Source: Adlercreutzia hattorii
GTDB taxonomy: Bacteria; Actinomycetota; Coriobacteriia; Coriobacteriales; Eggerthellaceae
Reading direction: 5' to 3'
NCBI RefSeq assembly: GCF_011405655.1
Contig: NZ_AP022829.1
Coordinates: forward strand, 853,001 to 917,000
Length of the DNA: 64,000 nt
A model generated the notes under the pieces. The model did not search any database. It was given only the letters and a program-made list of their open reading frames with translations, and was not told the DNA's origin. Positions 34,015 through 44,818 of this stretch are shown here, in pieces. Position 1 is the first letter of the stretch. Every line of letters begins with the position of its first letter. A program made the position numbers and the translations under genes.

Positions 34015-35502
34015 ATGACGAGAAAACATGACAACAACCCGAAACGCACCAGTAACCGCCCCGCCAAACCCAAAGCGCTCCGGGCCAACCTGCCGCGCCT
34101 TAAACGCTCCGGGGCCGATCCCGCAGGGGGCAACCTCGGTCGCCCCCTGCCCCAGGCGCGTAGGGGGAAGGGGGCGCGACGAGCGTCAAAGCCCCCCGTA
34201 GGGGGCGACCTTGGTCGCCCCTTGTCCCAGACCACCGGCGATGCGGGGAAGGGCTTGTCGTGCGCCCTGTGTCCCGCCTTCGGACGTTGCGGCGGCTGCA
34301 GCCGGTTGGACGTGCCCTACGAAGACCAACTGTCCGCGAAGGAACAACAGGTGGCCGCTCTTTTCGAAGGCATCGCCCCCGCCGACGCCCTGCTGCCCAT
34401 TCTGGGCATGAACGATCCCTTCCATTACCGCAACAAGGTGATCTCCCCTTACGCCCCAGCCAAGGGCGCAAAGCGCAAGGGAAAGGATGCCAAACTCGCC
34501 CGCGCCGACATCCTCACGGGCATGTACGAGACCGGCACCCACCGGCTCATTCCCACTGATACGTGCGCTATCGAAAACGAGACGGCCAAGAAGGTGACGC
34601 TCGCCATCCGCGACATCATGGCCCGCTGGAGCATGGAGCCCTACAACGAAGACACCGGCGCCGGCTTCGTGCGCCACGCCGTGGTGCGCGTGGGCCATAA
34701 GAGCGGAGAAGTGCTCGTGACCGTGGTGACCAACGGCGAGGAGTTTCCCGCGTCGAAGGCTTTCTGCCGCGAGCTGGTGCGCCGCGTGCCCGAGGTGACC
34801 ACCATCGTGCAGAACGTGAACACGCGCCAGACCAATGTCATCTTGGGCGACAAGGAGCGCGTGCTCTTCGGCCCCGGATTCATCTTGGACACGCTGTGCG
34901 GACTCACGTTCCGCATCTCGTCGCAGTCGTTCTACCAGGTGAACGCCACGCAGACCGAGGTGCTTTACGACGAGGCCATCCGCTTGGCGAATCTTACGGG
35001 CGTCGAGACGGTTATCGACGCCTATTGCGGCACAGGCACCATTGGGCTGGTGGCCGCGAGCCGTGGGGCGGCCCGCGTTATCGGCGTCGATTCCGTGGAG
35101 GCGGCCATCCGCGACGCCGCCAACAACGCCCGCCACAACGGTGTGGAAAACGCCGAGTTCGTGGCGCAGGACGCCACCGCTTTCATGAAGGAGCTTGCAG
35201 CATCGGAGGAGCGTCCGCAGCCCCTCGTCCTGCTCATGGATCCGCCGCGGGCCGGTTCCACGCCCGAGTTCCTCGCGGGCGCCGCGGCGCTTGCCCCCGA
35301 GCGCATCGTCTACATCTCGTGCAACCCCGCAACCCAGGCCCGCGACGTGCGCCAGCTGGTGAAGAGCGGCTACGAGATGCGCGCCATCCGGTCGGTGGAC
35401 ATGTTCCCCCACACCGACCACGTAGAATCCATCGTCATGCTGGAACGGGAAGACAGGCGCGGAGGGGCACGGGGTGGTGCTCACCGAGCGAGGACTGTTT
35501 GA
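34015..35502 (+). CDS. rlmD: 23S rRNA (uracil-C5) methyltransferase, RlmD/RumA type, with repeat-bearing N-terminus
   Basis: 495 residues. The methyltransferase core carries the SAM motif DAYCGTGTIGLVAA, the DPPRAG motif and the catalytic-base region YISCNPATQARDV with the nucleophilic Cys. The Cys-rich segment CALCPAFGRCGGC near residue 83 fits an Fe-S site. The first 80 residues are an extra basic region encoding the palindromic repeat twice, as GGNLGRP (38-44) and GGDLGRP (63-69). A TTG at 34255 just before the Cys-rich part could be an alternative start, in which case the repeats would lie in the leader; its ribosome site is too close to be convincing. Which uridine is methylated cannot be told. 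Confidence 0.85.
   Translation: MTRKHDNNPKRTSNRPAKPKALRANLPRLKRSGADPAGGNLGRPLPQARRGKGARRASKPPVGGDLGRPLSQTTGDAGKGLSCALCPAFGRCGGCSRLDVPYEDQLSAKEQQVAALFEGIAPADALLPILGMNDPFHYRNKVISPYAPAKGAKRKGKDAKLARADILTGMYETGTHRLIPTDTCAIENETAKKVTLAIRDIMARWSMEPYNEDTGAGFVRHAVVRVGHKSGEVLVTVVTNGEEFPASKAFCRELVRRVPEVTTIVQNVNTRQTNVILGDKERVLFGPGFILDTLCGLTFRISSQSFYQVNATQTEVLYDEAIRLANLTGVETVIDAYCGTGTIGLVAASRGAARVIGVDSVEAAIRDAANNARHNGVENAEFVAQDATAFMKELAASEERPQPLVLLMDPPRAGSTPEFLAGAAALAPERIVYISCNPATQARDVRQLVKSGYEMRAIRSVDMFPHTDHVESIVMLEREDRRGGARGGAHRARTV
34123..34224 (+). repeat. Two palindromic repeat units inside the 5' end of rlmD
   Basis: Unit 1 at 34123-34150 starts GCAGGGGGCAACC and ends GGTCGCCCCCTGC, an inverted pair. 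Unit 2 at 34196-34224 starts CCGTAGGGGGCGACC and continues TTGGTCGCCCC. The core GGCGACC-TT-GGTCGCC is shared with queH (28968-28987). Both are read in the same frame, giving GGNLGRP and GGDLGRP. Confidence 0.8.
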
Positions 35503-35561
35503 GCGACTGAGCATTACCCCGCGCCCCGGCCCCGGTGAGTTGCAAGAAGAAGGAAGGGAAA

Positions 35562-36686
35562 ATGACTGACTTGATTGAAGGAACCCTCGAAAAGGCCCGT
35601 GCCGCCATCGCAACTCACGACCTGGCGGTGCCCGATGCCGCCGTCCTGCTCATGGTATCCGGCGGCTCCGATTCCACGGCGCTGGCGTATTTGGGCGCTG
35701 CCCTGCGCGAGGCGGGCGATGTGGGACCGGTGGCCATGCTGCACGTGAACCACCAGTTGCGCGGCGAGGACGCCGATGCCGACGAGCGCTTCGTGGCGGC
35801 TTTGGCCGAGGCGCTGGATATCCCGCTGTTCATCTGCTCCATCGACATCGCTGCCGAAGCCGAGCGCAGCCGCGAGAACGTGGAAGCCGTGGCCCGGCGC
35901 GAGCGCTACCTGGCCGCCAACGAGGCGCTGCGCTCGATGTGCCAGCACGAGGGTCGTCCGCTCTCCGAGGCGCGCATCTTCACGGCTCATACCGCCGACG
36001 ACCGCATCGAGAACTTCTACATGCGCTCCATCGTGGGCACTGGCCCCGGCGGTTTCCGCAGCATGCTCTACCGCAACGGACCCGTGGTGCGTCCCCTGCT
36101 CGACATCACCCGCGACGAGCTGCACGACTACCTCTCCGCTCGCGAGGCGGCGGGGGAGACCGTGGTCCGCGATGAGTCCGGCGCGCTCTGGCGCGAGGAC
36201 GCCACCAACGCCCACACCGACCGCTTCCGCGCCTATGTGCGCCACAAGATCGTGCCGGTGGCCAAGGAATGGAACAGTGCGCTGCCCGAGGTGCTGACCC
36301 GCTCGATGAACCTCATCGCCGACGAGGACGACATGCTGCAGAACATGGCCGAAAAGCTGGCCGAGGAGTCCGCGGAATGGGTGGCCGAGGACGACACCTT
36401 CGGCATCGACCGCTCCGAGGGCTTCCGCCTTCTGCCCGCTTTTGGAAAAGCGGAGCGCCCGCTGCAGCGTCGCGCGGTGCTGCGTCTTTTGGAAGCGATG
36501 CTCGGCCCGGATGCGCGGGTGGAAGCCGCTAGCGTGGAAGCCGTGCTCGCTGGCTTCGCGAATGGCGCGCCCAACAGCGGGTATGTGGCCAATATCCAGT
36601 ATGATCTGGCCGTGAGCGCGAACAAGCGGGGTGTCCTCGTGGAGCCCATGGCCTATTTCCGAGCAAGAAGGAAGAAGCATGACTGA
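35562..36686 (+). CDS. tilS: tRNA(Ile)-lysidine synthetase
   Basis: 374 residues of the PP-loop ATPase family. The ATP loop is VSGGSDS (Ser33-Ser38); TilS hallmarks are HVNHQLRGEDADADE and ARRERY with the later HTADDRIENFYMR. It puts lysidine on the wobble C of tRNA-Ile(CAU), an essential step. Start at ATG 35562 after GAAGGAAGGG. The gene ends in an 8-base overlap with maf (ATGACTGA), so the two are coupled. tilS-hpt-ftsH is a widely conserved bacterial order, here with maf added. Confidence 0.93.
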   Translation: MTDLIEGTLEKARAAIATHDLAVPDAAVLLMVSGGSDSTALAYLGAALREAGDVGPVAMLHVNHQLRGEDADADERFVAALAEALDIPLFICSIDIAAEAERSRENVEAVARRERYLAANEALRSMCQHEGRPLSEARIFTAHTADDRIENFYMRSIVGTGPGGFRSMLYRNGPVVRPLLDITRDELHDYLSAREAAGETVVRDESGALWREDATNAHTDRFRAYVRHKIVPVAKEWNSALPEVLTRSMNLIADEDDMLQNMAEKLAEESAEWVAEDDTFGIDRSEGFRLLPAFGKAERPLQRRAVLRLLEAMLGPDARVEAASVEAVLAGFANGAPNSGYVANIQYDLAVSANKRGVLVEPMAYFRARRKKHD

Positions 36687-37425
36687 GAGAACCGACGAAT
36701 TTGCCAACGAAGTCGCCGCGAAGGTAGCTGCCGATGAGCTGCAGCAGGCCGTGGAAGAGGAAGCGGAAGCGGAAGCTGCGACTGCGCCCACCTTCGAGGT
36801 GATCCTCGCCTCCAGCAGCCCGCGCCGCCGCGAGCTTCTGGATGCGGCCGGCGTGAAGTTCACGGTGCGCACGCCGGCGACCCCGGTGGACGAGTCGCTG
36901 GAGCCCGATTTGGCCGCCGACCCCGAAGAGGCCGCCAAGAAGCTCGCCGAGCGCAAGGCCGGCGCGGTCATTCAGGAGGTGCTGGCCGAGAACTACACCG
37001 GCATGCTCATCGTCATCGGCGCCGACACCATGGTGGTTCTCGACGGCAAGATCTTCGGCAAGCCCCGCAGCGCTTCGGACGGCAAGCACATGCTGCGGCA
37101 GCTGTCCGGCCGCACCCACGAGGTCATCACGGCCGTGTCCGTCTGGATGGTGGCCGCCCCCAACGCCGAGGACGTGTCGCTGGGCTTCCGCACCTTCGCC
37201 GACAAGAGCTACGTCACTTTCCGCGACCTGACCGACGAGGAGATCACCGAGTACCTGCGGAAGGGCGAGTCCTTCGACAAGGCCGGCGCCTACGCCATCC
37301 AAGGTGAGGGGGCGGCGCTCGTTGACCACTACGACGGCTCCCTCGACACCATCATCGGCCTGCCTACGACACGCCTCATCAAGGAATTCCCCGACCTCGT
37401 GAACGCCGAGGCCGCAGAATGCTAA
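36679..37425 (+). CDS. Maf-family nucleotide pyrophosphatase
   Basis: 248 residues. After an acidic leader of about 40 residues rich in Glu/Ala, the Maf core begins ILASSSPRRRELLDAAG. Other conserved stretches are GADTMVVLDGKIFGKP, SGRTHEVITAV and DKAGAYAIQGEGA, then GLPTTRLIKEF. These enzymes hydrolyse dTTP, UTP or modified nucleotides, cleaning the pool or affecting septum formation. The start in the overlap with tilS gives an N-terminus about 40 residues longer than typical; no better internal start with a ribosome site was seen. Confidence 0.9.
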   Translation: MTERTDEFANEVAAKVAADELQQAVEEEAEAEAATAPTFEVILASSSPRRRELLDAAGVKFTVRTPATPVDESLEPDLAADPEEAAKKLAERKAGAVIQEVLAENYTGMLIVIGADTMVVLDGKIFGKPRSASDGKHMLRQLSGRTHEVITAVSVWMVAAPNAEDVSLGFRTFADKSYVTFRDLTDEEITEYLRKGESFDKAGAYAIQGEGAALVDHYDGSLDTIIGLPTTRLIKEFPDLVNAEAAEC

Positions 37426-37643
37426 GCGATCAATGTTGGCTGAGTCTTGCGGTTGCGTGACGCCGGGCTCTGGCATGCCGCCAGTATCGATGCGGCCCTT
37501 AGCGGCTCGATGACAATTAGCGCACATAATTTGTGGCGTTGCTGTCTTACGGCTGTTCGAGAAAAGGTCTTTGGTAAACTGGACTGCGATTAAAGAGCGC
37601 TGCGGCGTTTGCGCGAGGAGCGCGCGCTGCGGGCAAAGAGAAA

Positions 37644-38201
37644 GTGGTTCACGTGCATAACGACATCTCAGAGATACTTTTCTCCGAGCAGGATCTGGCG
37701 ATACGCGTGCGCGAGCTGGGCGAGGCCATCACTCGCGACTATGCCGATGTTGCCGGGGATGCGGGCATTGTGGTCGTGTCCATCCTGCGCGGCGGGGCGG
37801 TGTTCACCTGCGACCTCATCCGCGCCATCGATCTACCGCTGGAAGTGGACTTCATGGCCGTGTCCTCCTACGGCAACGGCGCGAAGAGCTCCGGTGTGGT
37901 GCGCATCCTGAAGGATCTCAGCACCGACATCCGGGGGCGCCACGTCGTCATCGCCGAGGACATCATCGATTCAGGGCTCACGCTGAAGTACCTCCTGAAG
38001 AACCTGCAGTCCCGCGAGCCGGCGTCGCTTACGGTGGCGGCGCTCATGCGCAAGGACACGCCGGCCCAGGCCGACATCCCGTGCCGCTATATCGGCTTCG
38101 AGTGCCCCGACGAGTTCATCGTCGGCTACGGCCTCGACTTTGCCGAGCATTACCGCAACCTCCCCTACATCGGCGTTCTGAAGCCCGAGATCTACCAGTA
38201 A
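37644..38201 (+). CDS. hpt: Hypoxanthine phosphoribosyltransferase
   Basis: 185 residues. The PRPP-binding motif is VVIAEDIIDSGLTL, the flexible-loop strand is SSYGNGAKSSGVV and the N-terminal part has SILRGGAVFTCDLIRAI; FIVGYGLDFAEHYRNLPYIG closes the active site. Recycles hypoxanthine (and possibly guanine) to nucleotides, the natural next step for the adenine deaminase at the window start. Start is GTG at 37644 (a second GTG follows at 37653); both have an AAAG-rich upstream. Sits 15 bases upstream of ftsH. Confidence 0.93.
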   Translation: MVHVHNDISEILFSEQDLAIRVRELGEAITRDYADVAGDAGIVVVSILRGGAVFTCDLIRAIDLPLEVDFMAVSSYGNGAKSSGVVRILKDLSTDIRGRHVVIAEDIIDSGLTLKYLLKNLQSREPASLTVAALMRKDTPAQADIPCRYIGFECPDEFIVGYGLDFAEHYRNLPYIGVLKPEIYQ

Positions 38202-38216
38202 AGGCAGCAATCAACT

Positions 38217-40565
<2,349 letters not shown>

Positions 40566-40597
40566 CGGCCGGCTTCTCCGGGGGGCTGAGAGCGAGA

Positions 40598-40697
40598 CGC
40601 GATTTCCCGATTTCCACCTGAATGGCCCTTAGATTGGCGCGATTTCCCGATTTCCACCTTCCAGCGCCCGCTGCGAGGTGAAAATCAGGAAATCGCG
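40598..40697 (+). repeat. Three copies of a 22-nt motif, two forming a terminator-like hairpin
   Basis: Copies at 40598-40619 and 40638-40659 are identical (CGCGATTTCCCGATTTCCAC plus CT) and 40 bases apart; the third, 40676-40697, is inverted with two mismatches. Copies two and three make a ~23-bp stem with a 16-base loop followed by CTCTTATTTT, so this may end ftsH transcription. Confidence 0.75.
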
Positions 40698-40843
40698 CCT
40701 CTTATTTTGGCGTCGCCTTGCTATGGCTGTCTTGCCTTGGCTGCTTTGTCATGGTCGCCTTGCCGCGGCGTTCTTGAAAGCGGCGCGCCGCCTCCGGGCG
40801 TTCTTTTTTGTGCGCGAGCCCAATCTTGAAGCCCACTCTAAGA

Positions 40844-40877
40844 GATAATACGGTACACTCATCAGAAACCAGTGTAC
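40844..40877 (+). promoter_or_regulatory. -10-like element and dyad ahead of folP-folK
   Basis: GATAAT (40844-40849) followed by the dyad GTACACT (40853-40859) / AGTGTAC (40871-40877) with an 11-base centre. Position fits a promoter with operator about 80 bases upstream of the start codon. No good -35 was found. Confidence 0.35.
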
Positions 40878-40956
40878 ACGGGCCTTTTGCGCCGTTACAC
40901 TTATCGGCTAAGAATCAAAGGGAGGAAACGCCGAGAAAGACGAGGCTTCAGCATTC

Positions 40957-42270
40957 ATGATCTGGCATTGCGGACAATACGACTTCGACACCAGCACGCC
41001 CCTCATCATGGGTATTTTGAACGTGACCCCCGATTCCTTCTCCGACGGCGGGGCGTACCTCGATCCCGAAGCGGCCGTGGAGCACGGGCTTGACATGGTG
41101 CGCGCCGGGGCCGCCATCGTGGATGTAGGCGGCGAGTCCACGCGCCCGGGCGCCACGCCCGTCACGCCTGAAGAGGAGTGGAATCGCATTGGGGATGTCG
41201 TCGCGGCCCTCGTGGAGGCCGGCATCTGCGTGTCGGTGGACACGCGTCATGCCGAGGTGGCGACTCGCGCTCTGCATGCCGGCGCTTCCATCGTCAACGA
41301 CGTGTCTGGCTTCCGCGATCCCGCCATGGTGGAAGCGGTGCGTCGCTGCGGTTGCGGGTGTGTGGTCATGCACATGAAGGGCGAGCCGGCCACCATGCAG
41401 AACGACCCCGTCTACGAGGACGTGGTTGCTGAAGTGCGCGACTACCTGCGCGATGCGGCCGCTGCCTTGGAAGCGGCCGGCGTCGATCGCTCCCGCATCT
41501 GCGTCGATCCGGGCCCCGGCTTCGGCAAGACTCCCAAGCAGACCATCGAGCTTATGCGCAACCTCCACGAGATCGTGCATCTGGGCTATCCGGTCATGGT
41601 GGCGGTCTCGCGCAAGCGCTTCGTGGGCGAGGCCTACCAGGTGGAGGAGCTTCACGACCGCGACGTGGCCTCGGCGGCCGAAGCGCTGCTCGCCTGCGAG
41701 TTGGGGGCGAGCGTCGTGCGCACCCACAATGTGGAGATGACGGTCGCCGCGCTGAAGGACTTGCGGCCGGCGGTGCTCTTGGGCCTGGGGTCGAACGTGG
41801 CGCTGGTGGCCGAGCCCGGCGAGGAGACCGAGGCGAAAATCGCCCAGCTCAATCTTGCCGTGGGCCATCTGTGCAGCCTGCCCGACACCCAGATCGTGGA
41901 CATGTCCTCGTTCTACGAGAGCGAGCCGGCCTACTACGAGGATCAGGATGCCTTCGTGAACGCCGTCGTGCTCCTGCGCAGCGGCCTTCCGCCCAAAGAG
42001 CTTTTGGGGTATTTGCACAGCATCGAGAACTCCCTCGGCCGCGTGCGCGCCATTGAGAACGGCCCGCGCACGCTCGATATCGATATTCTCGACTACCAGA
42101 TGTACGTTGCGTCCGACGACGAGCTCACGCTTCCGCACCCGCGCGTGACGGAGCGCGATTTCGTCGTGAAGCCTGTGCTGGAGATTCTGCCCGGCTGGGA
42201 GCTGGCGGATGGAACTCCCGTGGGGCGCGTGCCCGAGGCCGAGCGCGTCGGGAAGGCGAGGAAGATCTAG
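40957..42270 (+). CDS. Dihydropteroate synthase fused to HPPK (FolP-FolK)
   Basis: 437 residues encoding two consecutive folate-synthesis enzymes. Residues 1-270 are dihydropteroate synthase: ILNVTPDSFSDGG, VDVGGESTRPGA, VDPGPGFGKT and VSRKRFVGE. Residues about 275-437 are the pyrophosphokinase: LLGLGSNVA, SSFYESEPAYYEDQDAFVNA, ENGPRTLDIDIL and LPHPRVTERDFVVKPVLEI. HPPK makes the substrate used by DHPS, so the fusion joins both steps, although in the reverse order of catalysis. No separate folB lies beside it. Start at ATG 40957. birA follows after two bases. Confidence 0.93.
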   Translation: MIWHCGQYDFDTSTPLIMGILNVTPDSFSDGGAYLDPEAAVEHGLDMVRAGAAIVDVGGESTRPGATPVTPEEEWNRIGDVVAALVEAGICVSVDTRHAEVATRALHAGASIVNDVSGFRDPAMVEAVRRCGCGCVVMHMKGEPATMQNDPVYEDVVAEVRDYLRDAAAALEAAGVDRSRICVDPGPGFGKTPKQTIELMRNLHEIVHLGYPVMVAVSRKRFVGEAYQVEELHDRDVASAAEALLACELGASVVRTHNVEMTVAALKDLRPAVLLGLGSNVALVAEPGEETEAKIAQLNLAVGHLCSLPDTQIVDMSSFYESEPAYYEDQDAFVNAVVLLRSGLPPKELLGYLHSIENSLGRVRAIENGPRTLDIDILDYQMYVASDDELTLPHPRVTERDFVVKPVLEILPGWELADGTPVGRVPEAERVGKARKI

Positions 42271-42272
42271 CC

Positions 42273-43118
42273 ATGAAGCTGACGGTGCTTGACGAGGTGA
42301 CCTCTACCAACGAGGTCGTGAAGAACGCGTTGCGCGAGGGAAAGGCCGAGGGCCTCATCGTGCGCGCTCGGCGCCAGCTGAGCGGTTACGGCCGCCAGGG
42401 CCGCGAATGGGACAGTCCCGAGGGCGGCCTGTACATGTCCATCCTGCTGCGCCCCGACGTGGCCGGCAGCGGCTTGGCCACTTTGAGCCTGGTCGTGGGC
42501 CTTTCGGTCCAGCGCGCCTTAGGCCAGGTGGCGGCGCCGCAGTTCGAGGACGGCATCCAGGTGAAATGGCCCAACGACGTGATTTATATGCCCGCCGACT
42601 GCCAGCGCGCCGACGAGTACCGCAAGCTCTGCGGCATCTCGCTGGAGGCGTGCGGGGGCGGCGTGTGCGTGGGTATCGGCATCAACGTGTTCCGCCCCGA
42701 GGTCGACCGTCCCGTGCAGGGTCGCAACGTTCCCGAGTACATGGCGGATATCATGCCGGCCCCTGAATCCGTCCCGGGGCATTTCGTGTCACTGGCCCAG
42801 GCCATCGCGGCATTGCCGGAGCGCGAGCAGGCTGCTCGTCGCGAGGAGGTCATCACCGACATCCAGCGCGAGGTCATCGCCCGCATCCTCGTGAACTACG
42901 GTCGTTGGCGCGAGCTCGGCTTCATGCCGACGTTGGGCAGCTACGAGGGCTCGTCCTTCCTCACCGGTCGCGCGGTGCGCATCGAGGACGCCGCCGGCAC
43001 CGCTACTTTGGAAGGCACGGCCACCGGCGTCGACGAGCGCGGCCGCCTTCTCGTCCGCACCGCCGACGACACCGTCCCCGTCGCCTCCGGCGAGGCCCAC
43101 GTCATGGTGATGCCGTAA
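42273..43118 (+). CDS. birA: Biotin-[acetyl-CoA-carboxylase] ligase, monofunctional
   Basis: 281 residues. Begins directly with the ligase domain (VLDEVTSTNEVVKNAL), then the biotin/ATP loop GYGRQGREWDSPEGGLY, the KWPNDVI motif, LEACGGGVCVGIGINV, and a small C-terminal SH3-like domain. Attaches biotin to carboxylases. It lacks the N-terminal helix-turn-helix of bifunctional BirA, so it cannot itself act as repressor of the biotin transporter gene bioY 1.7 kb downstream. Start ATG 42273, two bases after folP-folK; probably co-transcribed. Confidence 0.93.
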   Translation: MKLTVLDEVTSTNEVVKNALREGKAEGLIVRARRQLSGYGRQGREWDSPEGGLYMSILLRPDVAGSGLATLSLVVGLSVQRALGQVAAPQFEDGIQVKWPNDVIYMPADCQRADEYRKLCGISLEACGGGVCVGIGINVFRPEVDRPVQGRNVPEYMADIMPAPESVPGHFVSLAQAIAALPEREQAARREEVITDIQREVIARILVNYGRWRELGFMPTLGSYEGSSFLTGRAVRIEDAAGTATLEGTATGVDERGRLLVRTADDTVPVASGEAHVMVMP

Positions 43119-43157
43119 GGGCTACAATAGCGCCGAAGAGAAGAAAGGCGCGAAGGC

Positions 43158-44696
43158 ATGAGTGACGAGAAGAAGCTTGACGGGGAATTGAAAGAGGGCG
43201 CAGCTGCGCAGGGCGAGCGCGAGCTTGGCGTGGACGCCCAAGCAGCCGGAGATCCGCGCGGGGGGCGGTTGCGCGCCTCGTCGGCGGGTGACGACAAGGT
43301 GCTGCGGATGGGGACGGCCTCCATTCCGCGGCTCATTACGGAGTTCGCTATTCCCTCGGTAGTGGGCATGCTCATCAACGGCTCCTACGCCATCATCGAC
43401 TCGGTGTTTCTGGGGCACGTGGTAGGGGAGATCGGCCTTTCGGCCATGACCGTGGCCAACCCCATCATGATCGTGTTCATGGCCATCGCCATGCTCATCG
43501 GCAACGGCGGCAACGCGCTGGCGGCCCTGCGCCTCGGCGAGGGCAAGCGCGACGATGCCGAGCGCGCCCTGGGCAATGTGGTGTCCTTGAGCCTCGTTGC
43601 TGCCGTCATTGTGCTCGTCATCGGGTGGAATCCGGCGCTGGTCTCCTGGGTGCTCGATTTGGCGAGCGCCACGCCGGAGGTGCGCCCCTACGCCCAGACG
43701 TTCATCCAGATTCTCTGTGCCGGCTTCATCTTGCAGTGCATCGGCCTTGGCGTGAACAACTTCATCCGCACCTGCGGCGCCCCTAACCGGGCGCTCGGCA
43801 CCATGGTCATCGGTCTGGTGGGCTCGGTGGCCTTCAACGCCCTGTTCGTTCTGGCGCTCGGCTGGGGGGTTATGGGCAGCGCTCTGGCCACGGTGCTCGG
43901 CTGGGCCTGTTCGTGTTTGGCGGTGCTGCAGTACTTCTGCCTGCGCAGCGACGTTCCCATGCGGCTGCGCTTGCCCGCCATGCGCCTGAGCTTTTCCATG
44001 GATCGCACCATTCTCGCCTTCGGGCTGCCGAGCTTCTGCGTGCAGGCGGGCATGGCCATCGTGAACTTCGTCATCAACTTCCAGCTGGTGAAATACGGGG
44101 CCCTGACGCCCATCGGCGCCGACGACGCGCTGGCGGCCATTGGCGTGGTACAGCGCATCGGGCAGTTCTCGGTCATGCCGCTCATCGGCATCGCCATCGC
44201 CCTGCAGCCGCTGCTCGGCTTCAACTACGGCGCTCACAACGTCAATCGCGTTCGCAAGACGCTGTGGTACGGCATCGGGGCGGCATCCTCCATCTCCGTG
44301 CTCATGTTCATCATCGTCGAGGTGTTCGCGGTGCCCATCGCCCATGCCTTCGGCATCTCCCACGACGGCCTCGTTGATTTCACGGCTTTCGCCATCCGCG
44401 TGCAGTTCCTCATGCTGCCCTTCGTGGGCTTCCAGATCGTCAGCTCGAACTACTTCCAGGCCACGGGCCAGCCGGCCAAGTCGGTGTTCCTCACCTTGAC
44501 GCGACAGATTCTGTTCCTCGTGCCCTTGCTGTACCTGATGCCTGTGGTGCTGCCGCAGCTGTTTCCGCAGTTCACCGGATTGGACGCATTGTACTTCGCG
44601 GCACCGGTGGCTGACTTCCTCTCCATCTTCACCACGGCCATCTTCGTGGCCTGGGAAATGGTGCGCCTCCGCAAGCTCGCCGCGATGTACGATTAG
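43158..44696 (+). CDS. MATE-family efflux transporter
   Basis: 512 residues. After a charged N-terminal tail of about 50 residues, twelve membrane segments of the MatE repeat: PSVVGMLINGSYAIIDSVFL, then NGGNALAALRLGEGKRDDAE, and in the second half LQPLLGFNYGAHNVNRVRK, all hallmark positions of the NorM/DinF branch. Exports cationic drugs or toxic metabolites by Na+ or H+ exchange; substrate unknown. Preceded by TACAAT (43123-43128), a possible -10. Confidence 0.9.
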   Translation: MSDEKKLDGELKEGAAAQGERELGVDAQAAGDPRGGRLRASSAGDDKVLRMGTASIPRLITEFAIPSVVGMLINGSYAIIDSVFLGHVVGEIGLSAMTVANPIMIVFMAIAMLIGNGGNALAALRLGEGKRDDAERALGNVVSLSLVAAVIVLVIGWNPALVSWVLDLASATPEVRPYAQTFIQILCAGFILQCIGLGVNNFIRTCGAPNRALGTMVIGLVGSVAFNALFVLALGWGVMGSALATVLGWACSCLAVLQYFCLRSDVPMRLRLPAMRLSFSMDRTILAFGLPSFCVQAGMAIVNFVINFQLVKYGALTPIGADDALAAIGVVQRIGQFSVMPLIGIAIALQPLLGFNYGAHNVNRVRKTLWYGIGAASSISVLMFIIVEVFAVPIAHAFGISHDGLVDFTAFAIRVQFLMLPFVGFQIVSSNYFQATGQPAKSVFLTLTRQILFLVPLLYLMPVVLPQLFPQFTGLDALYFAAPVADFLSIFTTAIFVAWEMVRLRKLAAMYD

Positions 44697-44818
44697 TTTT
44701 TGAGCACTTGCACAAATTTATTGGCATGGCAGCCCGCTAACCGCTTGAGGCGCTTCGCGAGGGCTGCGGGGCGCGCTCGTCTCCTACCATGAAATTCTTC
44801 GAGTGGAAGGAGAGATGC

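Larger units (their letters stand above)
40566..40956. other. 391-base gap between ftsH and folP-folK
   Basis: Carries the three copies of the 22-nt motif (40598-40697), a T-run after a GC stretch at 40801-40809, and a -10-like GATAAT plus dyad at 40844-40877. No gene recognised. Confidence 0.5.

Noticed and set aside
44697-44818. BirA operator upstream of bioY
   Set aside because: The BirA in this window has no DNA-binding domain and no matching dyad was seen.
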